Of a stretch of 64,000 nucleotides of DNA, positions 1-9,000 are shown piece by piece. Origin of the DNA: Xylanibacter ruminicola (GTDB lineage: Bacteria > Bacteroidota > Bacteroidia > Bacteroidales > Bacteroidaceae); assembly GCF_900107775.1 (NCBI RefSeq), contig NZ_FNRF01000003.1, positions 620,001 to 684,000 of the forward strand, given 5' to 3'. The notes under the pieces were generated by a model. That model made no database searches. It was not told the DNA's origin and saw nothing but the letters and a program-made list of their open reading frames with translations. The translations under genes were made by a program, and so were the position numbers. Within the stretch, counting starts at the first letter, position 1. Each line of letters starts with the position of its first letter.

Positions 1-557
1 TTAACGACTCGGTGTTCCGTACCAAGATCGTGAACGGTGTGTTTAACATGGCTGGCATCCCCTTCAGTACCCCGCAAAAGGGACAAAATATCATCTACAC
101 CAGTTTGTGGGATAACTACCCCGATGCTGTTACCATCCCTTTGAAGGGCAAGGCTCAGAAGGCTTATCTGCTGATGGCTGGTTCTACCAACCACATGCAG
201 AGCAGGATTGACAATGGCTTGGTGATTGTGACCTATACCGATGGCACGGCCGACACACTCGCCTTGCGCAACCCAGATAACTGGTGCTCCATCGAGCAGG
301 ATTACTATGTTGACGGCATGGCGTTTAATGCGCCGCAGCCCCGTCCGTATCGTGTCTGTTTCAGCACGGGCGATGTAAGTCGTAACTTAGGTAGCATCAT
401 CCAACTTGGTGGTGAGTACGGTAGAGAAATCCCCGGTGGTGCTGGTCAGATGTTAGAGATGCCGCTCAATGCGCAGAAACGCTTGCAGTCGCTCACCATC
501 CGAACGCTATCCAACGATGTGGTGATCGGATTGATGGCCGTAACCTTGCAGCCCTGA
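1..557 (+). CDS. DUF4450-like protein, C-terminal part (5' end outside window)
   Basis: The frame is open from the left edge, so this is only the last ~185 residues of a larger protein. The visible part is a beta-rich C-terminal segment with phrases such as WDNYPD, AYLLMAGSTNHMQSR, NGLVIVTYTDG and PDNWCSIEQDYYVD. I recognise this pattern from DUF4450-type proteins encoded in Bacteroidota pectin and rhamnogalacturonan utilisation loci; the assignment is from memory of the family style and was not searched. No catalytic residue can be assigned from the fragment. It converges on the susD gene, and the two share the terminator at 601-635. The neighbouring GH28/GH105 enzyme supports a role in pectic glycan breakdown, which is inference. 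Confidence 0.55.
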   Translation, partial: NDSVFRTKIVNGVFNMAGIPFSTPQKGQNIIYTSLWDNYPDAVTIPLKGKAQKAYLLMAGSTNHMQSRIDNGLVIVTYTDGTADTLALRNPDNWCSIEQDYYVDGMAFNAPQPRPYRVCFSTGDVSRNLGSIIQLGGEYGREIPGGAGQMLEMPLNAQKRLQSLTIRTLSNDVVIGLMAVTLQP

Positions 558-622
558 AAAGTAACTTTTTGATCAGTAAAAAGTAACTTATTGATAAACG
601 AAAAGTAGCTTCCCGATAGTCG
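557..622. repeat. Three palindrome-centred repeats at exact 22-bp period
   Basis: Units begin at 557, 579 and 601. Each starts AAAAGTA(A/G)CTT, followed by three variable bases, GAT and five variable bases. The first core extends to AAAAGTAACTTTT, a palindrome around a central A. The third unit forms the 5' arm of the terminator hairpin at 601-635. The array begins on the last base of the upstream stop codon. It has the same architecture as the unrelated-sequence array at 31699-31757. Confidence 0.7.
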
Positions 623-635
623 GAAAGCTACTTTT
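601..635. terminator. Bidirectional intrinsic terminator between convergent genes
   Basis: AAAAGTAGCTT (601-611) pairs perfectly with AAGCTACTTTT (625-635), and inner CCGA/TCGG (613-616/620-623) extends the stem. A T-rich tract follows on the plus strand and A/T-rich sequence follows on the minus strand, so it can serve both the DUF4450-like gene and susD. Confidence 0.75.
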
Positions 636-656
636 TATTTGAGGGTTATTATTGGA

Positions 657-2768
657 TTAATAACCTGGGTTCTGCCACATGGTTTCCTGTGTTGCGCTGT
701 ACTGCAGTACGCCGTTGGCATCCTGTGTTACAGCTACATCGCCACGGTTAGTTACCGACTCCAGCTCGGTGAGTGGGATAGGACGGTAGTAGTGCTTCAG
801 GGCAATGTTGCCACTGGCCTGGGCATTGTACTTCTTCACGTGGTCGATCAGGGTGTGGGTACGCTTCAGGTCGAACCAGCGCTGGTACTCACCGCAGAGC
901 TCGATAGCGCGCTCCTTCAGGATAGTCTCGATGGTTACAGTACCGCTGATGCTGTTGTCTTTGCCAGTGATGGCGCGGGCTGCACGCAGCTGGTTGATGG
1001 TCTTCAGGGCATCGCCGCCAGTAGCCAGCTCAGCCTCGGCCTTGATGAGGTACATCTCAGCAAGACGCAGTACCATGATGTCGCGATGAGAGATTTCGTA
1101 TGTTGGATAATCCTCCTCATACTGATCGTCGAGGAACTTCTTGATACCAGGGTATGAACGGCGACCTTCAATCTTCTCACTCTTGTAACGGGCATCGCCA
1201 TAAACGTCAGATTTTGCTTTACCACCTTCTGTTGGCAGAGCTGTAGCAGGATCGCCCGAGGTGTAAACTGGGATATCACCACCGAACGCAAACTGCAGAC
1301 GGAAACGATCCTTAGCATATTCCTGCAGAGCCTTACCTTCATCAGAGTTACCGTCAAGCAGACTGTACATAATAGCAACACCACCACCATTGAAGTAGTT
1401 GCCATCCTCAGCATAAGCCTCGTCATAATCCTTGAATTCCTGTTCGCTCATCTTTGGATACTTGGCTGCATTCTGCGACAACTCGTAAGGAATACGATAG
1501 CTGGTGAGCAGAGTGCCGTTGTAACGCTGGTCGGTTTCCTTAATCTCATCAAGAATCTGCCAGAGATAGAGTGAGGGCAGGTAACGGGTAAATCCACGTC
1601 CGTAAGGAGAGTAGTACTTTCCAACCTCAACATCCTTGCCTGTCATCTTACTCTTGATAGTAGTTTTGCCTGCAGCTACACGCCAGAATACCTGAGTGTT
1701 TTTCTGACCGCTATTGCCGAGATCATCACATCCGTTGTTCCAAAGAGATACAAACATCAGCAATGATGCACTACCACCATTCTTCTTATAACCAGTACGA
1801 GTAATCAAACTGTTATACTCATCGGTACCACCACCACTATAACGATAAGGTACGCAGTTATCGAAACCAGATGTTAGGGTGTTGGAATAATGAACAGCAT
1901 ACAGATTTTCAGTATTGACTGTTGCCTCCTCGTTCTTCATATTCCATGTGTCGCTGTAGCGGCTGTAGAACTTGGCACCAGAGTTATTGATAACATCGGT
2001 AGCAGCGTTGAGAGCCTCAGTATACAGGTTGCCATAACCGCTAACGGCATTGGCGCCCAACCATGAAGCTGCGTACAGAGCTACACGAGCGTAGAGAGCT
2101 TCAGCAGAATAATAACATGCACGTCCGGCAGTAGCAGAATTTACCTCCATAACATTTGCCTTCTTGTAATTTTCCATAGCTAATTTCAAGTCGGCCAAAA
2201 TGTTGCCGTAAACCTCAGCCTCTGGTACACGAACAGGATTGTTGTTGATAGAGCTAACGGGCTCGGCGTTGTAAGGAATAGGTCCCCACAATGCTACCAT
2301 CTGCGAGTAGTACAGAGCGCGGAGGAAGTAAGCATCGCCCAGGTAGGCGGCCTTCTTGTTATCGTCGATAACGCTGCACTCGGGAACATACTTCAGGGCG
2401 TTGTTACATACATCTACGCCAGCGTAGAACATCTCCCAATACTCGTCCAAGCAGGGGTTGTCGGCTGTGTTGCTACCAAGAGCCTCGGCCGAGATATCGT
2501 ACTTCAGCATCGACTTCTGCTTGTTGTCGTAGCCAAAGTAGAACAGGTCTGAGCCCATTTCTGCAAGACCCAGTGATGGTTCCTTACCCCACCATCCGTG
2601 TGTGTAGGTGTAAGCTGACTGGATCAGTCCGTCGATACCCGATACGGTGTTGTAAGCCAGGTCGGCAGTCTCACCGGTCTTGTTGTCCTCCTCCAGGAAG
2701 TCTGAGCAGGAGGTTGCGCCGAAGCCGATCACTGCGGCAGCAAATAACATACTATATATCTTTTTCAT
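657..2768 (-). CDS. SusD/RagB-family glycan-binding outer-membrane lipoprotein
   Basis: Surface lipoprotein that captures oligosaccharides and hands them to its SusC partner. The N-terminus MKKIYSMLFAAAVIGFGATS is a lipoprotein signal peptide with the lipidated Cys at residue 21. A longer reading frame starts at a TTG at 2780, but the ATG at 2768 fits the signal peptide best. The C-terminal SusD domain is clear: MVLRLAEMYLIKAEA helix, INQLRAARA, a LKERAIELCGE..RWFDLKR block, YRPIPLTELE and the terminal QNPGY. At ~703 residues it is longer than many SusD proteins (about 500-600). It lies 20 bp downstream of susC in the usual order and is presumably co-transcribed. Ligand is not readable; the GH28/GH105 neighbour suggests a pectic glycan. 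Confidence 0.93.
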   Translation of the reverse strand: MKKIYSMLFAAAVIGFGATSCSDFLEEDNKTGETADLAYNTVSGIDGLIQSAYTYTHGWWGKEPSLGLAEMGSDLFYFGYDNKQKSMLKYDISAEALGSNTADNPCLDEYWEMFYAGVDVCNNALKYVPECSVIDDNKKAAYLGDAYFLRALYYSQMVALWGPIPYNAEPVSSINNNPVRVPEAEVYGNILADLKLAMENYKKANVMEVNSATAGRACYYSAEALYARVALYAASWLGANAVSGYGNLYTEALNAATDVINNSGAKFYSRYSDTWNMKNEEATVNTENLYAVHYSNTLTSGFDNCVPYRYSGGGTDEYNSLITRTGYKKNGGSASLLMFVSLWNNGCDDLGNSGQKNTQVFWRVAAGKTTIKSKMTGKDVEVGKYYSPYGRGFTRYLPSLYLWQILDEIKETDQRYNGTLLTSYRIPYELSQNAAKYPKMSEQEFKDYDEAYAEDGNYFNGGGVAIMYSLLDGNSDEGKALQEYAKDRFRLQFAFGGDIPVYTSGDPATALPTEGGKAKSDVYGDARYKSEKIEGRRSYPGIKKFLDDQYEEDYPTYEISHRDIMVLRLAEMYLIKAEAELATGGDALKTINQLRAARAITGKDNSISGTVTIETILKERAIELCGEYQRWFDLKRTHTLIDHVKKYNAQASGNIALKHYYRPIPLTELESVTNRGDVAVTQDANGVLQYSATQETMWQNPGY

Positions 2769-2788
2769 ATCAATGATCAATTATTTGA

Positions 2789-5700
2789 TTAGAAAGTTAC
2801 GTTAAGACCTACTACAACCTGCTTCATCAGTGGGAAGTTGACCGAACCACCACGCTCTGGGTCGTAGTTGTCGAAGTGACTGAATGTGAAGTAGTTCTTC
2901 AGTGAGCAATATACGCGAGCATTGCTTATGTAAGCCTTCTTTATCAGACTCTTCGGCAGATTGTAGGCCAATGTGATATCCTTAATCTTGAAGTAGTCGG
3001 CCTTCTGAATCTGGATGGCACTCTTGAAATAGGTAGGTGTAGAACCTGCGCATCCTGGTGATGGGATGTCGGCCCCCTGGTTGTCAGGTGTCCAGTAGCT
3101 CAGGTCGCCCCAGTTGGCATTGTCGTACAGGTAGAGGCCATAGCCACTGTAGTTCAGGTAACCACCCAAGCGAGCCATTGTCTGAATGCTCAGTGAGAAA
3201 TCCTTATAGGTGAACGATGTGCTCAAGCCAAGGATAGCCTTAGGACTGCGATTGTAAACAATCTTGTCGTTATCGTCAATCTGGTCGTCACCATTTGTAT
3301 CAATAACCTTTGGTGTACCAGGATCGCCGTAGTCAGAGAATGGCTTTACAAAGTTTGGATGTTCGGCCATGTACTTCTCAAACTCACCGATGCCCCAGCA
3401 ACCGTCCATGTCATAAGTATAGTAAGCAGATACGGGTTCGCCGATCTTCAGGATACTGGTGCCTGATACCACCTGCTCGATACCGTCGGCCAGTTCAGAA
3501 ACCTCGTCGCGGGCAAAGGTAGCAGAGGCACTCAAATCCCAAGTAAAGTCGTCGGTCTTAACGGGTACTGCACCGAGTGAAATCTCGAGACCGTGGCCCT
3601 TGGTCTTACCAACGTTAGAGATAGTGCTGGTGAATACCGATGAGGCAGGAGCGGTCTTGTAGTACAACAGATCGTAGGTCTTACTGTTATAGTAGTCGAT
3701 GCTACCATAGATACGACCATTCAGGAATGAGAAGTCGAGACCGAAGTCGAGAGCGGCTGTCTTTTCCCATGTCAGGTTTGGATTTGCCATGGTCATAGGA
3801 GCCTTGTCTGTAGAGTTTGGTACAATGCTCTTAATTGTTGCCAATGTCTGATAAGCAGAAATTGCTGAGTTACCTGAGAGACCCCATGATACGCGGAATT
3901 TCAAGTTATCCAACCACGACTTGGTGTTCTTCATGAAACCTTCCTCTGAAATACGCCAACCGGCGCTTACTGATGGGAAGAAACCCCACTTATGACCTTC
4001 GGCCAATACTGAAGAACCATCGGCACGAACAGAAGCCTGCAAGAGATATTTTCCATCGAAAGAGTAGTTGGCACGACCAAAGAACGACAGCATAGAGGTC
4101 TTGGTATAACCTGAAGATTTGCTAGGATCATCAATCTTACTTACATCATAGAAAGAACTGGTGTAGTAGTGCTCATAGCCTGCATATCCAGCGATAGAAA
4201 GTGACTCAGATACCGACTGAGACATCTCGTGTCCCAGCAGGAAAGTCATGTCGTGCTTACCTATGGTCTTATTGTAGTTAGCAGTGTTCTGCCATACATA
4301 CTTTGTGCTTACGCTACGAGAATTTGAAATGTAACTACCCTTATTTTCCTGATAGCGAGACTGACACTGGTAGTCCTCGTACGAACCTGTACGTGACTCG
4401 CTACGGTCGGCAGTGAATTGTGATTTCAAAGTCAGACCTTTGATAGGATTCAACTGTAAGTAACCGCTACCAAAGAAACGAGTACTCTCAATGTTCTTCT
4501 GGTATGCACCATTCTCATCAAGCAGTGGAGAGCAGTGAGCTGAATACCAGGGGTTGGGCTGATAGTTTATTTCGCCATCGTTCAGATAAGCGTGAGTGAT
4601 AGTTGTCATCTTCTGTGCCTGGTTGTAAACACCGCCGTTACGCTTGTCGTTGCTCTTATAAGCGTATGACAGACTAGCACCAATCTTTACGATGCGGTTA
4701 ATCTGATGGTCGATATTGGCGCGACCGGTATAACGATTATACTCATCGCCCTTCATCAAACCTTTATCATCCATAGCAGAAAGAGAAACGTTGAAGTTGG
4801 TCTTCTCGTTACCACCCTGTACTGAAACTTCGTAGTTCTGCGATACACTGTTATCGAGAATCATATCGAGCCAGTCGGTATAGCTCTTATTGTTATAGAT
4901 GTCAAGTGTCTCAGTAAGATCGTCGAGTGTGAATGTCAGAACATCGGCTGCAGTTGCAGTGTTGGTGAAATTCCAATCGTTGGCAGCAGCAGTCTCGTAG
5001 TTCTTCTTGTCAATCAGGCGCTGAACTTCCTTGTCGCCATACATTGGCTTAACAATACCTGTGGCACCGTTGAATGAGAGGTAGCCGTTGAAGTTTACCT
5101 TGGTCTTACCGGCAGAACCACGCTTGGTGGTAATCAGGATAACACCGTTAGCACCCTTGGTACCATAGATAGCGGTAGAGGCAGCATCCTTCAGGATATC
5201 CATCGACTCGATATCGGTAGCTGGGATGTCGAGGGTAGAACCATACTCTACACCATCCACAATAACCAGAGGACCGTTACCTGCCAACAGTGAACGGTTA
5301 CCACGCAGGGTCATGCTCACACCGGCACCGGCCTCACCACCGCCACTCTGCTGGAGGTCAACTCCAGGCACCTTGGCCTGCATGGCCGAAAGGGCGTTGG
5401 CACCTGCCACCTTAGCCAGATCCTCGGTCTTAACCGAAGCAACCGAACCGGTCAGGTCCTTCTTCTTCATCGTACCATAACCTACTACTACCACCTCGTC
5501 GAGTGCAGCAGCATCTTCCTGCATGGTAACGTTAAAACTGTTCTTACCGGCTACAGAAATCTTCTGCTCCTTGAAACCGATGTAAGAAATCTTCAGGACG
5601 GCCTTTTCAGATACGTTCTGAATGGTGAAATTACCGTCGAAGTCGGTTACACCACCGATAGTGGTACCATCGACAATAACGCTTACACCAATCATTGGTT

Positions 5701-5809
5701 CACCTGATGCATCCTTCACTGTACCTGTGATAGTCTTCTGAGCATAAGCTACGAAGCAGAACACAGATAAAAGCAAAGCCATAGAGGCTCTTTTGATTTG
5801 ATGATTCAT
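2789..5809 (-). CDS. SusC/RagA-family TonB-dependent glycan importer
   Basis: Outer-membrane TonB-dependent transporter that imports glycan oligomers with the adjacent SusD. Residues 1-23 are a signal peptide ending AYA-Q. Residues ~25-97 form the carboxypeptidase-D-like beta-sandwich domain typical of SusC. Residues 105-113, EVVVVGYGT, are the TonB-box-like start of the plug, followed by KKKDLTGSVASVKTEDL and the plug domain with ANGVILITTKRG. The remainder is a 22-strand barrel ending in the usual aromatic residue (LNVTF). No STN signalling domain is present, so it probably does not act through an anti-sigma partner. The 1006 residues are normal for the family. A -7-like box lies upstream at 5898-5905. 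Confidence 0.95.
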   Translation of the reverse strand: MNHQIKRASMALLLSVFCFVAYAQKTITGTVKDASGEPMIGVSVIVDGTTIGGVTDFDGNFTIQNVSEKAVLKISYIGFKEQKISVAGKNSFNVTMQEDAAALDEVVVVGYGTMKKKDLTGSVASVKTEDLAKVAGANALSAMQAKVPGVDLQQSGGGEAGAGVSMTLRGNRSLLAGNGPLVIVDGVEYGSTLDIPATDIESMDILKDAASTAIYGTKGANGVILITTKRGSAGKTKVNFNGYLSFNGATGIVKPMYGDKEVQRLIDKKNYETAAANDWNFTNTATAADVLTFTLDDLTETLDIYNNKSYTDWLDMILDNSVSQNYEVSVQGGNEKTNFNVSLSAMDDKGLMKGDEYNRYTGRANIDHQINRIVKIGASLSYAYKSNDKRNGGVYNQAQKMTTITHAYLNDGEINYQPNPWYSAHCSPLLDENGAYQKNIESTRFFGSGYLQLNPIKGLTLKSQFTADRSESRTGSYEDYQCQSRYQENKGSYISNSRSVSTKYVWQNTANYNKTIGKHDMTFLLGHEMSQSVSESLSIAGYAGYEHYYTSSFYDVSKIDDPSKSSGYTKTSMLSFFGRANYSFDGKYLLQASVRADGSSVLAEGHKWGFFPSVSAGWRISEEGFMKNTKSWLDNLKFRVSWGLSGNSAISAYQTLATIKSIVPNSTDKAPMTMANPNLTWEKTAALDFGLDFSFLNGRIYGSIDYYNSKTYDLLYYKTAPASSVFTSTISNVGKTKGHGLEISLGAVPVKTDDFTWDLSASATFARDEVSELADGIEQVVSGTSILKIGEPVSAYYTYDMDGCWGIGEFEKYMAEHPNFVKPFSDYGDPGTPKVIDTNGDDQIDDNDKIVYNRSPKAILGLSTSFTYKDFSLSIQTMARLGGYLNYSGYGLYLYDNANWGDLSYWTPDNQGADIPSPGCAGSTPTYFKSAIQIQKADYFKIKDITLAYNLPKSLIKKAYISNARVYCSLKNYFTFSHFDNYDPERGGSVNFPLMKQVVVGLNVTF

Positions 5810-5897
5810 ACGAACGTAAGTTTTAGTTGTACTTAAAGTTATTTTTATAGAGTTAAATATTTAGCGTTTTTTAAGCTCACTGAGGAACTTTCGGTTG

Positions 5898-5905
5898 CAA
5901 AAGTA
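5898..5905 (-). promoter_or_regulatory. Candidate susC -7 box
   Basis: TACTTTTG on the minus strand matches the Bacteroidota -7 consensus TAnnTTTG and lies 89 bp upstream of the susC ATG. I see no convincing TTTG at the expected 19-20 bp spacing, so the promoter may need an activator. Confidence 0.4.
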
Positions 5906-5945
5906 TTATTAATTGTGAAATGTTGTATACATTTTTATATAAAAT

Positions 5946-5974
5946 CCCCTGCAAACGTTTACGTTGTGCAGGGG
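5946..5974 (-). terminator. Intrinsic terminator of the GH28/GH105 gene
   Basis: CCCCTGCA (5946-5953) pairs with TGCAGGGG (5967-5974); AACG/CGTT extends the stem over a TTTA loop, with one bulged G. In minus-strand direction the hairpin is followed by an A/T tract (ATTTTATA). It lies 43 bp after the stop codon. The loop region contains the ACGT-TT-ACGT motif discussed under findings. Confidence 0.7.
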
Positions 5975-6016
5975 TGTTATCGCACACAGCACGGTGCGAC
6001 TGATTTTTGTGACTTA

Positions 6017-9000
6017 TTATTGCATTTTTTGCAGACCTTCCCAGCGTACGTTCCAACTGCCATCTTGAGGGAAGCCTGGGTTCAGAGGATTGCTGCATCC
6101 ATCCCAACCGGCACACATCATGGCCACGGCTGTGAGCAGTGCCCCGTTTCCGGGCAGATAGATGCGCAAGCGGTCGGCAGTCTGGAAGTTATGACCGCTG
6201 GGCAGATAGGTGTTCTTCTGCGTATCGATGAGCAGGGCTTTGAGGGCTGTCTCGGGCTGACCCAGACGGGCGGCGGTCATGGCTATCATGCCATAGTCCC
6301 AGCCCCAAGTGGTTTGCCAGTTCCAGTTCTGCATCACCCAGTCCAGAGTGCGCTGCATCTTCTCCTTATTATATAAATCGGTGTATGGCAGCATGCCACA
6401 GGCACCCAGCACGGCAGGGTGGTCGTTGCGGCACTTGTCGGCAAAGGTCTCCACTTTCTTACCGGTGGCATCAAAGGGGTCGAAAGCCTCATGATGCTTG
6501 TTGCTGCCAATCTGTATGCCTGCGGTATAGACACCATCTGCTTCGGGCAGGGGCGACAGGTGGGCTGTGATGTCATCCCACTTCTGATGGCGTGCCAAGC
6601 CTTGGCGTTCGCGCCACGCATTGGCTACCTTCAAACCGTACTGCCAATAAGCCAGTTCGAAGGGTTGATTGTAGGAGATATCCTTGGTCATGCACTCCTG
6701 CATGGCGGTGGCGCCTTTCAGGATGTAACACTTCTGCTTAGCATCGTAGGTAACGTAATCGGCCATAAATTCGGCGGTGGCTTCTACCTGCTCACCGTAG
6801 GCTTTCAGTGTTTCGGCGGTAGGATTGGCGCGATACATCTCCTCGGCCAGATAGATGTAGTGGGGCTGCTGCCAGATCAGGAACGAGCCGGTGTTAGAGG
6901 GGGCTTCGCCCGCCCAGGGGTCGGTCATCTTCATCCAGCGTGCACCCTTGAAACCTTGGCGCTGGGCTATCTGTCGGGCCACAGGATAGGCCACTTGGTT
7001 ATACCACTGCAGCATCTGTGCTACTACCTCGGGACGGTTCCAGAGGGTGAAATCTACGGCATGCCACCAGGTCATCTCTAAGTGTGGCCGACCGAACCAG
7101 CTGTTGTAAGTAAGTCCGGTTTCCTGTGGGGGCATGTTGTTGGCACAGTTGATCTGAGTAAGGTATTGCGAGAGTACCACGCGGCGCTCCAATTCCTTGG
7201 CGCGCTGATCTGTACACTGCGAGAAATCTACAATGGCACCTGCTTTCCACCAGGCATTCCAATGGCGCAACGTGGCTTTATGGTACTGGTCGTACTCAAA
7301 AGCTAAAGCCTGGGTGGCGGGTAAGGCGTTCAGGTATTCGGCTGATACGGTGAGCACATCCTCATTGGCTGCCAGCTCAAACTCATGATTATCACACTGA
7401 CTGAGTGTAGCCAGTCCTTCCCACTGCAGCAGCACGTAATAGGTGGTGGCATCAAGGGTGCGCTTAATCAGGGCTTTCTGTGCGCTCTGCTCTACAATCT
7501 CCGACTGGTGCTTGTCGGGCTGGTTCCAGTCGTTGGCATCATCGGCATGCTTGCCGGTGGGATAGGGAAAACGTAAACGGATGGTGGCACGCTGGTTCTT
7601 GAGCAACTGACTCACGATACGGGCATACACCGCATCCTTGGCAGGATGAACACCTGTAGTCACCTCAACCTTCTGACCATCGGCTGTAAACACCGATTCA
7701 ATCTCGCCATCCAACAGTTTCTGCTCCTGACGGATGTTGGTAAGCTGATTCAAGGCGACAGGTGTGCCGTTGGCATCGGTAAGGTGCAAGCCCAAAGTGC
7801 CTAAGTTCAAACGGTGCGGGTTGACACGAAAAAACTCAGTGGCCTCCTTGTGGCGACCGTCCTCGGCCTTCTTGTATTCTACAGCATACACCTCCTGATG
7901 ACCATGTCCGAAATCAAAGGCTTTCTCCGACTCCGAGGGTTTCAATCCTTTGGTGTTCGGAAACTGGTGCCAGCCCCAATCGCTCATGGCGCAGAGGGGC
8001 ACACCTTGTTTGTATGCCTCGGGGTACGACTGCAAACCGGTTACATCTACGGTAGTTACAAAGTGGCCGTTACCCACAGATAACGACGACAGGGCATCGG
8101 CTTGGGTGATAATTGGGTTATTGCGATTAACAACAGCGTGACGGTCTATAGAGGCCGTCACGTTGTTGATATTGTATCCTAACTGTTCCATTTCGAGCGA
8201 GGCCCAGATAAACGGGCCAACACCTTTGGCATCGTTGTCGCGAATAGGTTCCGACAGATAATAGTTGAAACCGCCATCACGTCGGGTATTCTCATTTACC
8301 GTTGCTTTGGGGTTTATCTTCTTCAAGGCCGCCTGTACCTCGGGTGTGGCTGCCGGACCGAGTCCTGCTACCGAACAACACTGAGTGAGCGAGATGGTCT
8401 TATCCTCGTTTATGCGGATAAAGTTATTGATGATACCTTTATAGGCTTTGATACCGGCATCGCGATATTTTGTGCCCAGGTAACCTTTGTTGTAGGCCTT
8501 GAGCAGCACGTAGGCAAACATCGACGAGCAGGTCGACTCTAAGTAGTTGCCTTCGTGACCAGGCTGATCCATTACCTGATACCAAACACCTGTTTTTTTG
8601 TCCTGCCATTTGATAACGGCATCCAGATCCTTCTTCAGCAGGTCGATTACTTCCTGGCGACGGGCATAATCCTCGGGCAGGGCATCGAGCACCTCGATGA
8701 GTGCCATCGAATACCAACCCTGCGCGCGGCCCCAACAGTGCTGTGAAAGACCGGTGGTTTTGTCGGCCCAGAAGGTGTTGCGGGTTTCGTCGTAAGCATG
8801 ACGGTTCAAACCTGTCTTGGGGTCGAGTGTACGCTCGTAGGTTATCTTCAGCTGATTTACAGCATCGTCGTAAATCTTGTTGATGGCACCTTTCTTTGCC
8901 TCCTTGGCGGTGGTGGTGATAGGTGCGGTAAGGGTGCGGAAGGGCAGACCCATGAAGATGCCATCCAACCATACCTGATAGGCGTAGATGGCCTTGTGCC

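Noticed and set aside
557..622. Possible CRISPR array
   Set aside because: Only three units at a 22-bp step with 5-10 bp between cores; spacers are far too short and no cas genes are present. The same applies to 31699-31757.
639..1157. Long plus-strand reading frame opposite susD
   Set aside because: Shadow frame with unlikely composition; susD on the other strand is a full family match.
6419..7081. 220-codon plus-strand reading frame opposite the GH28/GH105 gene
   Set aside because: Lies wholly inside a conserved glycosidase domain on the other strand; no family resemblance.
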